A stretch of 64,000 bases of DNA from Lotus japonicus (GCF_012489685.1 NC_080046.1:66789984-66853983), one strand, 5' to 3'; shown: positions 49,410 to 62,230, numbered from the stretch's first letter. The notes: generated by a model not told the origin, from the letters alone. Numbers and translations: made by a program.

Positions 49410-51155
49410 ATGGGAGATATAATGAGGAAAATGCAAGGGTTGAAGCCAGCCCTGATGATGTTGATGGTGCAGATTGCTTTTTCTACAATGAATGTGTTGT
49501 ACAAATTTGCCATAAACGATGGAGTAAGCGTCAGAGTCATCACTGCTTACCGTCTCATTTTCGCCACTGCTTGCACCGTTCCACTTGCTCTTATTCTTGA
49601 AAGGAAAAACAGACCAAAACTGACTTGGAGGGTGCTTTTCATGTCATTTTTATGTGGTCTATTTGGGTATGTTTACATGATCACTTATGTAAATTGCTAA
49701 CAAATTGTGTTTTATAAATTGTGTTTTATATATTTGTGTAAAAAAAAAAATTCACATGTGTCATGTAATATATAACAGGGGAAGTTTGTTCCAAAACCTT
49801 TATTTTGAGTCGATGGCCTTAATATCAGCAACATTTGCTTCAGCTGTTTTCAATCTCATTCCTGGAGTTACTTTTATTTTGGCTGTCTCATGCGGGTACT
49901 TTCTTCTCATCTATTCCTTTAATTTCTAGCTTATTTTCATTTGAAAGAATCTATTTCATGTTCAATATCTTTTGGCTTTACTTAATATTTTGTATATCTT
50001 GCTTTCAAATGTTTTCAGTTTAGAAAAGTTAAATTTTCACAAGGCATCAGGCATGGCTAAGGTATTAGGAACAATAACAGGAATTGGAGGGGCAATGATG
50101 TTGACCTTTTTGAAAGGTGTGGAACTTGACATTTGGCCTTTCCACATTAACATCTTGCATAAAAAGGACACAGGAGCCCACTCTAATAGTAAATTGCTTG
50201 GTATTTTTTGTGGTCTTGCAAGCTGCTTTTGTTACTCATTATGGCTCATCATTCAGGTAATTAACATAGATAACATAACAAAATAGCCATTTTAAACTTT
50301 GGTTTCACTTTAATTTGTAATTCTCTTGTTGTTAACCACTATTACATGACACTACAGGCTAAGATGAGCAAAGAATACCCATGCCATTACTCAAGTACAG
50401 CTTTGATGTGCTTAATGGGGGCAACACAAGCCACTGTTTTTGCCCTTTGTGTTGAGAAGGATTGGAGCCAATGGAGGCTGGGTTGGAGTATTAAGCTTCT
50501 AACTGCAGCATATTCAGTATGTGCTAATATATTATATAATTAATTAGAGATTAGCATGTTAATTGTTTTAATTAATAGCTTGTCAAGCACCAAGTGTGCT
50601 GATCACTTGAATTGGTGATATGTTGTTGCAGGGAATTGTGGCATCTGGATTAATGGTTGTTGTTATTGCATGGTGTGTAAAGAAGAGAGGCCCATTGTAT
50701 GCCTCTGTTTTCAACCCTGTGCAGCTTGTGGTTGTGGCCATTGTTGGTTCCTTGATGTTGGATGAGAATCTCTACTTAGGAAGGTATACATCAAATTAAT
50801 ACTTGCTATATTAATTAACTTGTGTAGTGAATCAAGTCCTAGTGCACCATACCCTCAATTTAGATGCTAATGATTTGATTTTTGAAACATTTTTAGTGCA
50901 ATTGGAGCAGTGCTAATTATAATTGGATTGTACTCGGTTCTATGGGGTAAGAGCAAGGAATTGAAAAATGTGACTGGCTTGGTAATCGATCCAGAAATCG
51001 AACAAATTGAGGTTGTTGTCACGCCAGATCAAGATCATGATCATATAAAGTGCAGTAATAACAATTGTGAGATAAATATTGTTAGCAAGGATCATGATAG
51101 TTCATTAAAAAGTGTGCAAGAAGGACAAGACATTGAAAATAACAGGGGAAAATGA
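49410..51155 (+). CDS. WAT1-related/UMAMIT transporter, gene D (duplicate of C)
   Basis: Exons 49410-49666, 49779-49895, 50019-50256, 50358-50516, 50632-50783, 50897-51155; 393 residues, identical in sequence to gene C as far as I can compare, introns included. Same shortened tail ending RGK. The promoter region back to about 49125 differs from that of C by a single base (GGCTAAATG instead of GGCTGAATG), so expression should be similar unless distal elements matter. Either a very recent duplicate or one homogenised by gene conversion; an assembly artefact is unlikely, because the flanks and older part of the block differ. Confidence 0.93.
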
Positions 51156-51632
51156 CTTCAAGCGACGTGAAATGTGCAAATAACACAACATTTGTAGAGT
51201 TGTAGAGTGTGCATGTTGGACACCATGCCATCTTTTCCACCTTCCCACTTGCAAAAGGCAAAGATTTGAGACACGGGAAATTTGTACATTTTTGCTTTGT
51301 AACAAATCTTTGTGTAATAAACCAGAGAAAGCAAGAGATAAAGGCAAGTGTGAAGTAACATGATGGCAGAATGGAAAGAGTTTAACAGAAAACAAATAGT
51401 ATATTTCATTTCATCCATTTAATTTCACCTCCATCTAGATTGAGAACAAATAAAAAGAAAAAAATAGAAATGAGATATATGATAAGTGTTGTGATGAAAA
51501 GGAAAAGAGAGAAAAAGAAAAAAAAAAGTGAAATTGAGATGGAAAAGAAAATAAATGTGAATTTATCAAAAAAATATACTTTAAAAGTGTATATATATAT
51601 ATATATATATATATCATCAATATCAATATCAA
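51156..51632. other. Gene D 3' region with (TA)n
   Basis: 3' UTR with AATAAACC near 51315, then, beyond the duplication end, purine-rich sequence and a TA run at about 51587-51613 directly before the Helitron. Confidence 0.5.
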
Positions 51633-51739
51633 TCAATATATATTAGAAAAGAAGAACTTCTACCAGGCTGATTTAGTGACGTGTCATTCTCACGTTAATT
51701 CTCATAAAAAAAATTCCACGTGTCATTCTCAGGTTAATT

Positions 51740-53100
51740 CTCATAAAAAAATACATTTTTAAATTTTATATTTGATTAGGATTTAGGTTGTTTATGTATT
51801 GATTTTATCTTAATTTATTTTTGATTTATTTTTAGAGTATTAATTAATTTTTATTGTATTTTTATTGAATTTTCGGATTTTAAATTAATTCAGGATTTTA
51901 TGAGTTTTTATTGTGATTTGCTAGATTTTTGTAGTTTTTATCTATCTTTATTTATTACCTTTTAAAATTTTAGATTTGATTAGGATTTAGGTTGTTTATT
52001 TCTTGATTTTATCTTAATTTATCTTATTATTTATTTAATGTTAATTTCAGGAAACATTTTATTTTATTTTAGAGTTATTTTTAGAGTATAAATTAATTAG
52101 GATTTAGGTTGTTTATTTTTATATTAAATTAATTAATACTCTAAAAAAATCTCACATGTCATTATCAGGTTAATTCTCATAAAAAATAAATTTCACGTGT
52201 CATTCAATTTGATAGATTCTCTTTTGTTGTGTTATTTTATCTTAAAACCGAATTTTAAAAGATTTGCCCTAATTATCTAAGGTTTACCTAGATTACTCCT
52301 TACTAATTTTATTTTCAAAAAAAATCTTGAAACCGTTTTCATTATCTCTTTAAATTAGGAAAAGTCTCTAGCCTAATTTACTGCATATTTACAAGAATCC
52401 ACTGATTTCTCCTTTTATTCTTTCTCATGATCTACAATATAAAAATAAAATATGTAATACTGAGATTATAATTCATTAAAAAATTAAAATATTTTCCCTA
52501 ATTATCTAAGATACTGCATCATTTTGTTGACACGTGTTCCCTGAGATTTGCCCTAATTATCTAAGATTTACCTAGATTAAATAAAAAACCAAAAAAATCA
52601 ATAAAAATTAATTAATCAAAACCATCAAAATCTACCAATTCACAATAAAAACTCATAAATTTTGAATTAAATAAAAATTCCAAAATTCAATAAAAATATC
52701 ATATAATTTAATTAATACTCTAAAAATAAACTTTTTCTTTTCACTTAAATTGTATTTCCATAACAAATCTTGAAACCGATTTTTAAAGGTAATTTTAAAT
52801 CTGAGAACTTTTTAATAAAATTTTAAAATTTTAAAAGATTTGCCATAATTATCTAAGATTTACCTATATTAAATAAAAAACTAAAAATTCAATAAAAATA
52901 CCGTAAAAATAAATTTATAAAAACTACCAAATCACAATAAAAACTCATAAAATCCTCAATTAAATAAAAATTCGAAAATTCAATAAAAGTAACATAAAAT
53001 TTATTAATACTCAAAAAATAAAAATTTTCTTCACCTAAAATCTATTATCATAACAAATATTGAAACCGATTTTTTAAAGACAACTTTAAATCTGAGGAAA
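51740..53100. repeat. AT-rich internal repeats of the Helitron, direct and inverted
   Basis: A ~295-bp unit starting GATTTGCCCTAATTATCTAA occurs in tandem at about 52541 and 52838, with a partial copy at 52260. Part of it (AATCACAATAAAAACTCATA) appears inverted at about 51880-51930. CACGTGTCATTC motifs recur at about 51660, 51718 and 52195. Confidence 0.75.
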
Positions 53101-53149
53101 TTTTTCATAAAAATATTAAAATTTCACATCTCCATTATTAGAACCCTTC

Positions 53150-54990
53150 TTCCCAACATCAACGGTGCCCTAATCCAAATCTTCAACACGACGTCGTTTC
53201 GTTCACCCATGCCCAGAGACAAAGCAACCATCCATTACAGTTGTTTGTGGGGTGAAATTGAAAATGTCTGTCATCGATTTGAACTACCGTGATGAAGGGA
53301 AGATTCTACATGAGATAATGGATGCAAGTAGGGAAAGGCAAAGGATCACGCGTCCACCTAGCGCACTTTCTTCTACACAGAGAGAGATAGAAAAAGGGGC
53401 TTAGACATAGCAAATATACATCCATAGGTGATTCTCAGAAGAGGCAAGGAACTGGATTTGATTTAGATGATACACTTATGTTTGGCTTCTTTACTTATCA
53501 AGTTTAAATTACTTCAGTGAATTTTTCATCATGCATTCTTATTTCTTTGGTCCTCTAATTAATTGGATTCATCTTACATCTTGAGACTGTGACCCATGAG
53601 AGTATGAGACTTTTATTACAATTTGTGATTGGTTTGAAGCTGTATTGGTAACAACCTTTTTATTGCTTAATGCAGGGGAGCTGCTAATTAATTAATAATA
53701 TTAAAAACATAAGCTTGAAGTCTAGCTATATGCAGGGGAGTTGCTAATAATAGCTTGCTCCGGCATATGTGGAAATAATTGCACATATATCCAAGTTCAA
53801 GAAACTTTACAAGATTATTGGCATAATGTCCTTTGTTACATTATTAGGAGTTGTCAATGATTGTTTTCCCTTATGATGTTATTTGACAGGTTATAATGGG
53901 GTACAAGGTATGTCAAAAGTGGGTTCTTTTTTTTCTTGAATTGATGATAACCACAAGCAAGAAGCTACTGCAGATGTTCTCCCCTGGTATAATACTCATT
54001 GATCATCCAATATTTGATATTATCAACAGCGCAAATCCAAAGGTAATTACAATTCTCCTCTAAAGTCATTAATAATTTATTTTCTTGCTTACCAAGCGCA
54101 GATAAGTGCACTTGCATGTCATGATCATAACTTAAGGTTAGCATGTCATGAACTCATGATCTCTTTCATAGAAAGAGAGAGTATAATGACAAATATAGTA
54201 GTTTTATGTTAACGTATACCACAAAGAAAGTGATGGAGGAAATGAGATATAGAAAGCAGGACCCATTTGCCTCAGCTGTGGCCTCCGTGACATTTTATTC
54301 TCATATGTGTTTTGCTTTAATTTTAAATTGGCTCAAGATTATTGGGTCCATATATTTTCTTTGAATTAACCTGCCTCTATTATATGAATTGACTCATGAA
54401 TGTCATCTCTAATTGCATTATTTTTGTATGTTACGTTTGAAGTCCAATTGAAATTTCCATTGCTTTATTCCATCCGCAATCAAGGTATTATGTATCTTAG
54501 CCCTTAAAGATCATGATTTTGTATTTGAGTCTCTCAGAATCATGATGACAGCTTTATTATTTCTGCTTGATCCTGCAGTAATTATTAATTGACTGAATCT
54601 CCTCATGATCTGTTTGTTTTTTTGTTTGTTCCCCCAATTTGAGTTCTTCCTTGCTGTGTTTTGATTTTCTTTTGCAACTGGATTTTAAGACTTTTGAGAC
54701 CTTCTATGTCTTTGGCTCTCTGCATTTTTAGGACTTTTGGGTTAAATAACATTTGTGATTTTTTCTCCTTGAGTTATAGGTTGAAGAAAGTATTCGTAAA
54801 GACAGGGTTAATCCCATGGCAGAACCACCAGAAGTATATGACCCTGAGAAAAATTCTCATGTAAGCAATTAAAGATTAATTTTTATTAGTTTATTTTTAA
54901 CTTATGCAAATTCAATTTACTGATATGTTCTCATCATGATTACAGGTTTGCCCATATTGGGTTGGTCTTCTTGAAATCTCCAAATTAGAG
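53150..54990 (+). pseudogene. Captured exon-like pieces in the Helitron, source unknown
   Basis: An ATG at 53264 opens a 46-codon frame beginning MSVIDLNYRDEGKILHE and ending at a stop near 53404. Further pieces between splice-like sites: a segment ending INSANPK before GTAATT at about 54040, one starting after TAG at 54780 and reading VEESIRKDRVNPMAEPPE up to GTAAGC at about 54861, and one after TTACAG at 54946. They may come from one or more genes that I do not recognise. Decayed host-gene copies; function unlikely. Confidence 0.45.
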
Positions 54991-55039
54991 TAAGAGAGCA
55001 AGAATAATTTCTTATTTAGAGGATTCTTTCTGGGTTTCT

Positions 55040-55170
55040 TTTTAGGTTTCTGTTGTTGTTGGCGACGTCATGGTCAATGGAGAGATTCACGGTGGAGAAG
55101 AACAACTTGACGGTGGAGTCGCCGAAGAACATCAAAAGCGCATATGGGTTGTGTCAACTCAAACTTCTGC
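55040..55170 (+). pseudogene. Captured vacuolar-sorting-receptor-like N-terminal fragment
   Basis: One frame reads a hydrophobic stretch FLLLLATSWS and then MERFTVEKNNLTVESPKNIK. This resembles the signal-peptide end and first residues of the mature plant vacuolar sorting receptors, which start with an RF-VEKN-L-V-SP-I pattern before the PA domain. The match stops after about 30 residues, with no PA or EGF domain following. It lies about 150 bases inside the Helitron 3' end. Recognition is from memory of the family and needs a search. Confidence 0.55.
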
Positions 55171-55316
55171 TCATGCTTTCTAGATTTTACTTAACATTTC
55201 AGACTCTTCTATTTCATATGTTGTTTAATATATTTTTAATAATCAAAGTATTGATTGATTGACGTACCAAATACAATAGACATATTGCTCGTGCAACGCG
55301 CGGGTAAAAAACACTA

Positions 55317-55318
<2 letters not shown>

Positions 55319-55378
<60 letters not shown>
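55319..55378. repeat. (TA)n microsatellite
   Basis: About 29 TA repeats immediately outside the Helitron 3' end. Confidence 0.95.
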
Positions 55379-55382
<4 letters not shown>

Positions 55383-55883
55383 TTCTTGTGTATTCTTCCG
55401 ATGAAGTAAAAAAAGATGTTCTTGTGTAATAAGATAAAAAAAAATGGCCATCACGGAGGGGAGATGTTTCATTCATAGAGGGCCTAGCCCAGAAAAAACA
55501 GAGAAAGGGACATAACCAAAGTTACACAGCTACAAATGCATGGCCGAAGAATAAAACAATAAATTTTGAGTTATATATTATATTTTGAGAAAACAAAGTG
55601 GGCTTAGAGGCCCAAAGATTACGATGTGAGTCAGAATAGTTTGAATCCCGTTTTGGGTCAAAGACTCAAAAGCAATAGATTTAATTTTGGGCTGCTCTTT
55701 AGTTGGGAAAAATGGCTTGTTTTCACATACATTATTTTAGGGCCTGACTCTTTGATTGGACCTGCTGTGTTTCCGAAAACTAAGATTCGGAACATACGAG
55801 TTTTTTTTTTTTTCTCAGAAAGATAAATTACACCCGCCATGAATCGATACATGTACTTCCTCCTACCCAACTCACATGTCCCC

Positions 55884-56267
55884 CAGCGGCGGAACTTCAA
55901 GAAAAAGTTTGAGGGAGCTGAACTAATAATATAAATTATAATACAAAAATTACTATTAGAATTAATGATAATGAAAAAATATAAGTTTTAATATTTATGC
56001 AAGTTAACTAAGGCCAGGTCAAAAGCTAATTGAAACTAGCTGTTAAAAATGAAAAAAAATGTAAAAAGGCCTGAGACCTCGGACCTTGGCATCATGAGCG
56101 TGGTTCTCAACCACTGAACCAGTATTGAGTTTAAAGTTCTTAAGTACCCATTATATTATATATAGTATTGCTGAATAAATTTTTCTACCCAAATCCTTTT
56201 TAAATTTTTTTTCAAAATTTTTGAGGGAGCTATAGCTCCCTCCTGTCATCATGAAGGTCCGCCACTG
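55884..56267. mobile_element. hAT-type MITE, ~384 bp
   Basis: The ends are CAGCGGCGGAACTTC and, from the right, CAGTGGCGGACCTTC. Each is followed by a GAGGGAGCT motif in opposite orientation. The flanks share TGTCCCC(C), a 7-8 bp duplication blurred by a C run. Non-coding. Confidence 0.85.
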
Positions 56268-58629
56268 TGTCCCCCCCCAGCTTCTACCACTTGAGCTATG
56301 CTACGGGGACGGTACATATGAGTTTAAAGTTTAAGAAGTAATACTAAAAAATAAAACTCATGAAAATCCAAAGAGGGTAATTTTGGATTTTATTACTTAT
56401 ACAGTCTTTTATTATTCGTGCACTCATGGAATATCAAAATGACAAATTGACGTACAATAACAAAGTAATTAATACAAAGATTTGGAATTGACTTATGGAA
56501 TATTAATAAGTTTATTCTTTAATTATATATTTTAAGATAAAAATATCGATCATTGTTCATGTATCCTATGAATTCCATAGCATTGACGTTATTCTGTTGG
56601 CTTAGTTAACTGCACCTAAACATTTTTCTTTTGTGGCCCATGCATGCAATATGGGATAAAGAAGAGCACTAGCTACAAGGGGATGAACTTGTATAATTCT
56701 TCAAACAGTAGTGTCTCATAATAATGTCTTTAAAAATTAAAAGAGAATATATTAAGGAAACTTTTAACGTACGTAAAATATATTCAGTAATTATAGGAAT
56801 TTTATTACCATTACGTGATCATTTTATGATGTACTAAATCAATGCTATGGAGACTTGGCACAATATAGAACGTCCATTGTGATGCTTTAAAAGACTATTT
56901 ATGGGGCAATGCTGCCTCAACACTACGACTCTTCCATTTTATGGAGCTCAGAATATTTGACCTCCATTGTTCAAGATAAGTATTCCAGCATTTGATTTAG
57001 CTCCAACCACACAAATCAAGATCTTGTGCACATGCTCATTATTTAAAAGAATTAAGTTTACACAAAGCACATGCTCTATAATATTCTAGACTAGATGTAA
57101 GATTCATTATAACGCATGTTAGTACAATTTTAGGCACACTCTCATTTGACGAAATGAAACCTAGTTGGTTGATACTTTCTTTGAGCTTGCATTTTATTAT
57201 TTTATACATTTTATATTATTTTGTTTCAGACAAAATCATTAATTTGTTGAAAAAATATAGACCTTGACTTTTGCTGTTCATAATGCTTTAGCCGAAAACG
57301 ATCACATTTTTTTCACGAAATAGTATTATATTGGCGTTTACTCAATATGCATATATTTTCAAATTTCAACCCCTTTCATTATTGTTTTATGAGGTTATTT
57401 ATTACATATTCAAAGTGCAAATTATACATGTTTCCCAAAAATAGTGGGAAAAAGTTAGGAACTTAGGTACCAGATAGAAGTTAGAACCCTTGGACAGAAA
57501 CTTTTCAGTATCTCGCACTATCACTCAATGTTAAGAGTGTCATTGCTCCTCCAATGTATGGTACAACAACTATCATATTGTTTTTTCAATAGTATTCTTA
57601 GACACCCCAATAATATCCCACTATCATTAATCAAGATTATTTCTCACATAACATATTACTTATAACATGTTAGGAACCAATTTTAAGGCATAAGGTTTGA
57701 GAATTGTTGGTTTACTAGTTGCCAAAAATGTTGTCGGCGAGAGAGGAGGTGGTGGTGGATCGAGGAAGATGCACAGAGCTGAGTTTGATGAATGAAAAGT
57801 GTGATGGTGTTCTTGTTTAATGGCGGCAACGTTGGTAGTGGTGGTGGTGTGTTCCCTGCCGTTTGGTAGTGTTCCCATTTGGCGGCCACAACCACACCTT
57901 GCAATTTGGGTTAAGAAATTGAAGACATTGACAGTTTGGCATTTTGCACCTAGAAATATGATAAATCACATCCTTTGGTGTTGTGCCCCATAATACCTAT
58001 TATAACTTCTTCTTTTCTGGTACAGCCCCTACCACACATGCTCAAAATGGCTACTAGAACTTTAATTTTGGTAGCAATAATGGAAACTTCTGTTCATGTG
58101 GTGTTACAAAATGCGCATCATTATCACTAAAAAAGCTATTTTCTTGTTAAATAATTTCAATGTATTAAAGTCTTAAAATTGGCATGAATTTGATTCGTCC
58201 GATCGCGGTAGGTACATCGTACCCTCTCAAGAGGGATTTTGGCAACTTATCCTATTTTTAATTTTCGTGAAGGAATTTTTGTTCATATATACATTTGTCC
58301 AAGAATGATGTTGCTCATTAATTCCATATTTTAATTCATGAAGTTACTTTCTTTATAGTTTTGTACAATATGTGTGCTATATATATATTATCTTTTTATA
58401 GTGAAGTTCTTTAATTTAACTTGTGAATCATATATATTTTTCTTGATCCATATTAAGTAAAGTCTAAAATAAGATCATCAAAAGGGTGAAACAACAAAGT
58501 TTTATCCCACTAAAGTTTTATTCCTCTAAATGAAGTCAGCTATATGAATAACACTTCATCATTGAACTTGATAAAAAAATCAGATCAGAAGGAATATTAT
58601 TGAATGTGAGATCGTTTTTAACACTATCT
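56268..58629. other. Intergenic spacer
   Basis: Mostly AT-rich. 57680-57900 has unusually high GC with GGTGGTGGTGG runs, open in two minus-strand frames, but with no domain and no splice structure. No gene supported. Confidence 0.4.
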
Positions 58630-59525
58630 TCTCAAGTTCTTTTAGCCTCCTCCCTCCAGCCCTATTCACTTGACTAAATACCATGTTTTTAAAACAAAAA
58701 TTATATAATATATATGAAATGTTGAGAAACAACCTCTCTCAACATGGGTACAAAACCTATCCACCATAAAGCCCGACAAAACCCAGCCCATGTAGCATAA
58801 ACCTCTAAAAATCTCACACACACAAGAGTGTGCTACAAATGTCACGTGATACAACCTTAACTGATTTGTCATTAGCTTCTCAACGATAGGCGTCACTCAC
58901 TATCTTTTTTTTTATTTGCTCATTGTGTTTCTAGTGTGTCACTCATCCATATTCAACATTCTCATTTAAGCTACTCCAACTTTTTTATCATGTTGTCCGG
59001 TTAAAGTTTAACATTTTCACTACCATATAGATGATATAGATGATAGGTCTTATAGCGGTTCGGTAAAAGTTCCTTTGAGCTTGATACATATTTTACTCTC
59101 ACGAATGATCCATGTGCTTTTCTCCATTTTGACCACCAAGCTTGAATTTGTATGTAATATCGTTATCAAATTTTCCATTATTTTGTATAATCGATCCAAT
59201 GTACTAAAATTAATGAAACTTGTGGTATGTTGTCGTTTTCAAATTTTACTTTCCGATTACTTCCAATATCTTACTAAAATTGCAATGCATATACTTTGTC
59301 TTACTTTTACTTAATCTATAACTGTTAGATCCCATCTAAATCTCGAGTTTAGAATTAACACAGCTTCCATTTATTCTCCAATTAAAATTTATCATCCGCA
59401 AATAACATGCAGTTTGAAATGTTTATATGTATATCCTTGCTAAACATGTCCAAAACCATACTAAACAAGTATGAACCTAAGGCTGAGCCTTGATGTAAAC
59501 CTATCTAGCTTAATGGAAACGTGAA
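58630..59525 (-). pseudogene. LINE-type reverse transcriptase remnant
   Basis: Minus strand, many stops and shifts. Starting near 59510 it reads GLHQGSALGSYLFSMVLDMF and then CMLFADD, the conserved RT palm motif with its catalytic Asp pair. Further on come IQAWWSKWRKAHGSF and PNRYKTYHLYHLYGSE (family: KWR-A-G and R-A-LYG-E). Near 58880 it ends with VEKLMTNQLRLYHV (family: EKL-ENRLRWFGHV). The order agrees with the C-terminal half of a plant non-LTR RT polyprotein. Clearly dead. A different lineage from the zf-RVT LINE at 14.7 kb. Confidence 0.82.
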
Positions 59526-59840
59526 ACATAAAATGAAATACTAATTAAATTTCTAAAAAAAAAATGAAAGCATATAAAATTATAATTGATAAAAGCGAAT
59601 TAGGCTAAACCAAAATGCATGAAAATAAAGGATTCCATTAATTGCACTAAAAGATGGGGAATGAATAAGTCTTAATGAAGGGAGGAGAAGGACGAACAAA
59701 GACATACATAGAAGAACAAAGGATATGTGTTTAAGAAGAGAGTGGGGAAGAAGGGACGAGGAGAGGAGAACATGTGGTACGTTTGAACTTGGAAGGAGTG
59801 AGAAGCAGAAATTGTGGAACCCTAACTTCTTCATATGCCT
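59526..59840. other. Short intergenic spacer
   Basis: AT- and purine-rich; no gene supported. Confidence 0.4.
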
Positions 59841-59843
59841 AAG

Positions 59844-60162
59844 CCTCGTTTGGAAGAGCTTATTTGAGCTTAATTATCTGATAGCATAAACGCTTGTATT
59901 GGTGTTTGTGAGAGCTTATGCAAACAACTTATGGCCTACCAAAAGCTATTTTGAGCTTATTTTCATAAGCTACTCAGGATAGCTCATGAAAAAGAGCTTA
60001 TGCTTATATATAGCTTATTTTCAGTTTATTTCAATAAATTTTTAAAAATAGCTTATAAATAAGCGCTTATGTCATAAGTACTTATGTTCGCTTATGATCA
60101 TAAGCACTTATAATCGCTTATGACCATCAACGCTTAATTAAGTCTTTTTTTCAAATGGGGCC
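59844..60162. mobile_element. PIF/Harbinger-like MITE, ~319 bp
   Basis: The ends are GCCTCGTTTGG and, from the right, GGCCCCATTTG, with TAA on both sides (59841-59843 and 60163-60165). The interior is full of GAGCTTATN and CATAAGC motifs in both orientations, a common legume MITE signature. Degraded relatives lie at 16.7 and 43.7 kb. Confidence 0.7.
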
Positions 60163-60655
60163 TAATGTGCCAAATCCATGTAGCAATATATGGGTTGTGT
60201 TAAAAGTGAGTTCTACAATGACAATTCACATTAAAAAGTTTTAAGTATATGATGAGTGAGTCAGCTTTATGTGAAACATATAAGCAGAATTTTTTATTTG
60301 TTACAAGAGGAAGACACACAAGCATAATTTAACGATTTAGGATTAAAAAAACTATTTTTATGGACTAAAACCGAGAGAAAAAAAACATATTTAATTTAAT
60401 CCTTCTTGAAATCATTAAATCATGATTTGGTATAAAGTTAGACGCAACAAACTTTTATTTAAACCGTGATTTAATACTTATAAATGCAATAGCTAATATT
60501 ATTGTATTGCTGATATCTTAACACGAAATATACAGAGGATATTTCGTTCAGAGGATAAGGGATATGGTCTTTTCCTTTTCTACCTTTCTTCTTGAAAATT
60601 GCTCCACTACGAAGCCTTTGTGTAATGTGTCTCCTTCGGCGCAGGTGCTGATTAA

Positions 60656-61048
60656 GGCTATGTTTGGTTTTGGGTTGAAATCCCTGAAGCTCAAAGTACT
60701 TTCATAATGCACAGAACTCTGCACCCACTTGTTTGGCTATTTTTTTTTCTAGTTGACTCAATTGAGTTTGGGCTCTAAACGTACGTTAGATGGAAGGAGG
60801 GAATTTATAACTTCTCTGTTGATTGAAAGTTGGTTGGGGTGCTACTCATGCCTGAAGTTAATAATTATACACATCCAAAAGTACTTTTAAGTAATATTAT
60901 CCAAACAATATTCATTGTCAAACTTACTTTTCAAAAAAAATATCCAAACATTAATCACATTACAACAAACTCACTTTCAACTAAACTCCGTTTCGCAAAC
61001 CCACATTCACTTAAACTCTGTTTTGCAAACTGAAATCCAAACACATAC
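60656..61048. mobile_element. PIF/Harbinger- or hAT-like MITE, ~393 bp
   Basis: The ends are GGCTATGTTTGGTTTTGG and, from the right, GTATGTGTTTGGATTTC, with TAA on both sides (60653-60655 and 61049-61051). The terminal match is imperfect. Non-coding. Confidence 0.55.
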
Positions 61049-61051
61049 TAA

Positions 61052-62222
61052 TACATGAGTGTATGATCAAGTTTTTGTTATCTGTTTGTGTGGATTGTAT
61101 AATGAAAAGTTCTACTTTATTAATCAAAGTCAATTTCTTAATTGCCAAATAAAGTTGAACTCATTCACACAACATGCATAAATTAAATCCCTTTAGCAAA
61201 GGGTGTTCTGATTCGTGTGAACTCATTTGCAGCTAAAAGTGCTATAAGCATTATGGGACTTGCTATTTTTTAATTGATACTTCCATAATAATTAATATCA
61301 AGGCTAAAAGTGCTATAAGCATTATTTTTTAATGATTTTTTTGAAATGCATTATTTTTTAATGTTGGAGTAATAATTAACTTGCCTTGAATAACAACTTC
61401 AATACAAGATTATTAGTTACTTAGTTTTATAATAAAAATTTAAGTCACGACCATGATGATCCTAGCGTCACAACTCATAACCTTAGCCCAAACATTAATT
61501 TGGGTTCATTCGTCTTCCCTAACTAATGAATTGAAGATAATATAAAAAAACCTAATAAAGTAAGGACTTCTGGTCGTTGGTTTTGATCAACTCGGGTATT
61601 TGGATGACATATATATAGTGATGACTAAGGGGTTGTGTTATTCATGCACACATCTTGAAATTGGCTCTGTGCATTTTCTTATCTATGCATTTAATTTTTT
61701 TTCTTCTTATTTCACTCACATCCCATCCTGATGTTATATTTTATTTTAAGATGCTTATCAAATAATGGATTAATGGTTATAGTCATTAGACGATGAATCT
61801 GTCAAAGTGTTATTAATTTCAATGTAACATTTCACTTTTTTTATCAAAGATTTTTGAAACTCAATATAATGTCGACGACCGATTGATATATGCAGATTGT
61901 GACGGTTTAAAAATTGTCAGAATCTATAAAATTAAAAAAAAAACATTTTATGGCGGCTTCGCACTGCTACTATAACCACCGGAAAGCTACACATTTATTT
62001 TGCTAGAGTTTTAAAACCCTCACTAAATCCTTTCACATTTAACAGCAGTTTCAACGATCGCCAAACACGTATGTTGTTGATATATCAAAACCATTGAATC
62101 TAAATATCGTGACTGATATCAAAATTAGTGATTGGCTTAAGTTGTAGAGTTTGTCAAAGTCTAGCACTGACAGAGTAGCAATGCTTCTTTAAGTAATTAA
62201 TAATTAATTAAATTTAGAAACT
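61052..62222. other. Intergenic spacer
   Basis: AT-rich. A local duplication of GGCTAAAAGTGCTATAAGCA occurs near 61231 and 61302. No gene supported. Confidence 0.4.
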
Positions 62223-62230
62223 ATTTGCAT

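Larger units (their letters stand above)
47558..51473 (+). repeat. Segmental duplication, copy 2 (contains gene D)
   Basis: Direct duplicate of 37498-41558. Gene positions keep a constant offset of 9912 bases from start codon to stop, so there is no indel within the genes. Copy 2 lacks the Stowaway MITE but has two tiny poly(T) insertions with target duplications near 48791 and 49091. Confidence 0.93.
51633..55317 (+). mobile_element. Non-autonomous Helitron with captured gene fragments, ~3.7 kb
   Basis: The 3' end is diagnostic: a GC-rich hairpin CTCGTG-CAACG-CGCGGG (two G-U pairs), then TAAAAAACACTAG, with host T following (55318). The 5' end is probably TC at 51633, preceded by A, reading TCAATATATATTAGAAAAGA. 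Insertion between A and T without target duplication is the Helitron rule. No Rep/helicase ORF exists, so it is non-autonomous. 51.65-53.1 kb is AT-rich internal repeat; 53.1-55.2 kb contains exon-like pieces of at least one gene. The insertion landed in TA-rich DNA between genes D and E. The exact 5' end is less certain than the 3' end. Confidence 0.82.

Noticed and set aside
51406..51646. ORFs over the purine/TA-rich stretch after gene D
   Set aside because: Low-complexity sequence and microsatellite translation only.
57660..57904. GC-richer patch open on the minus strand
   Set aside because: Low-complexity GGTGGT repeats explain the open frames; no start context, splice or domain.
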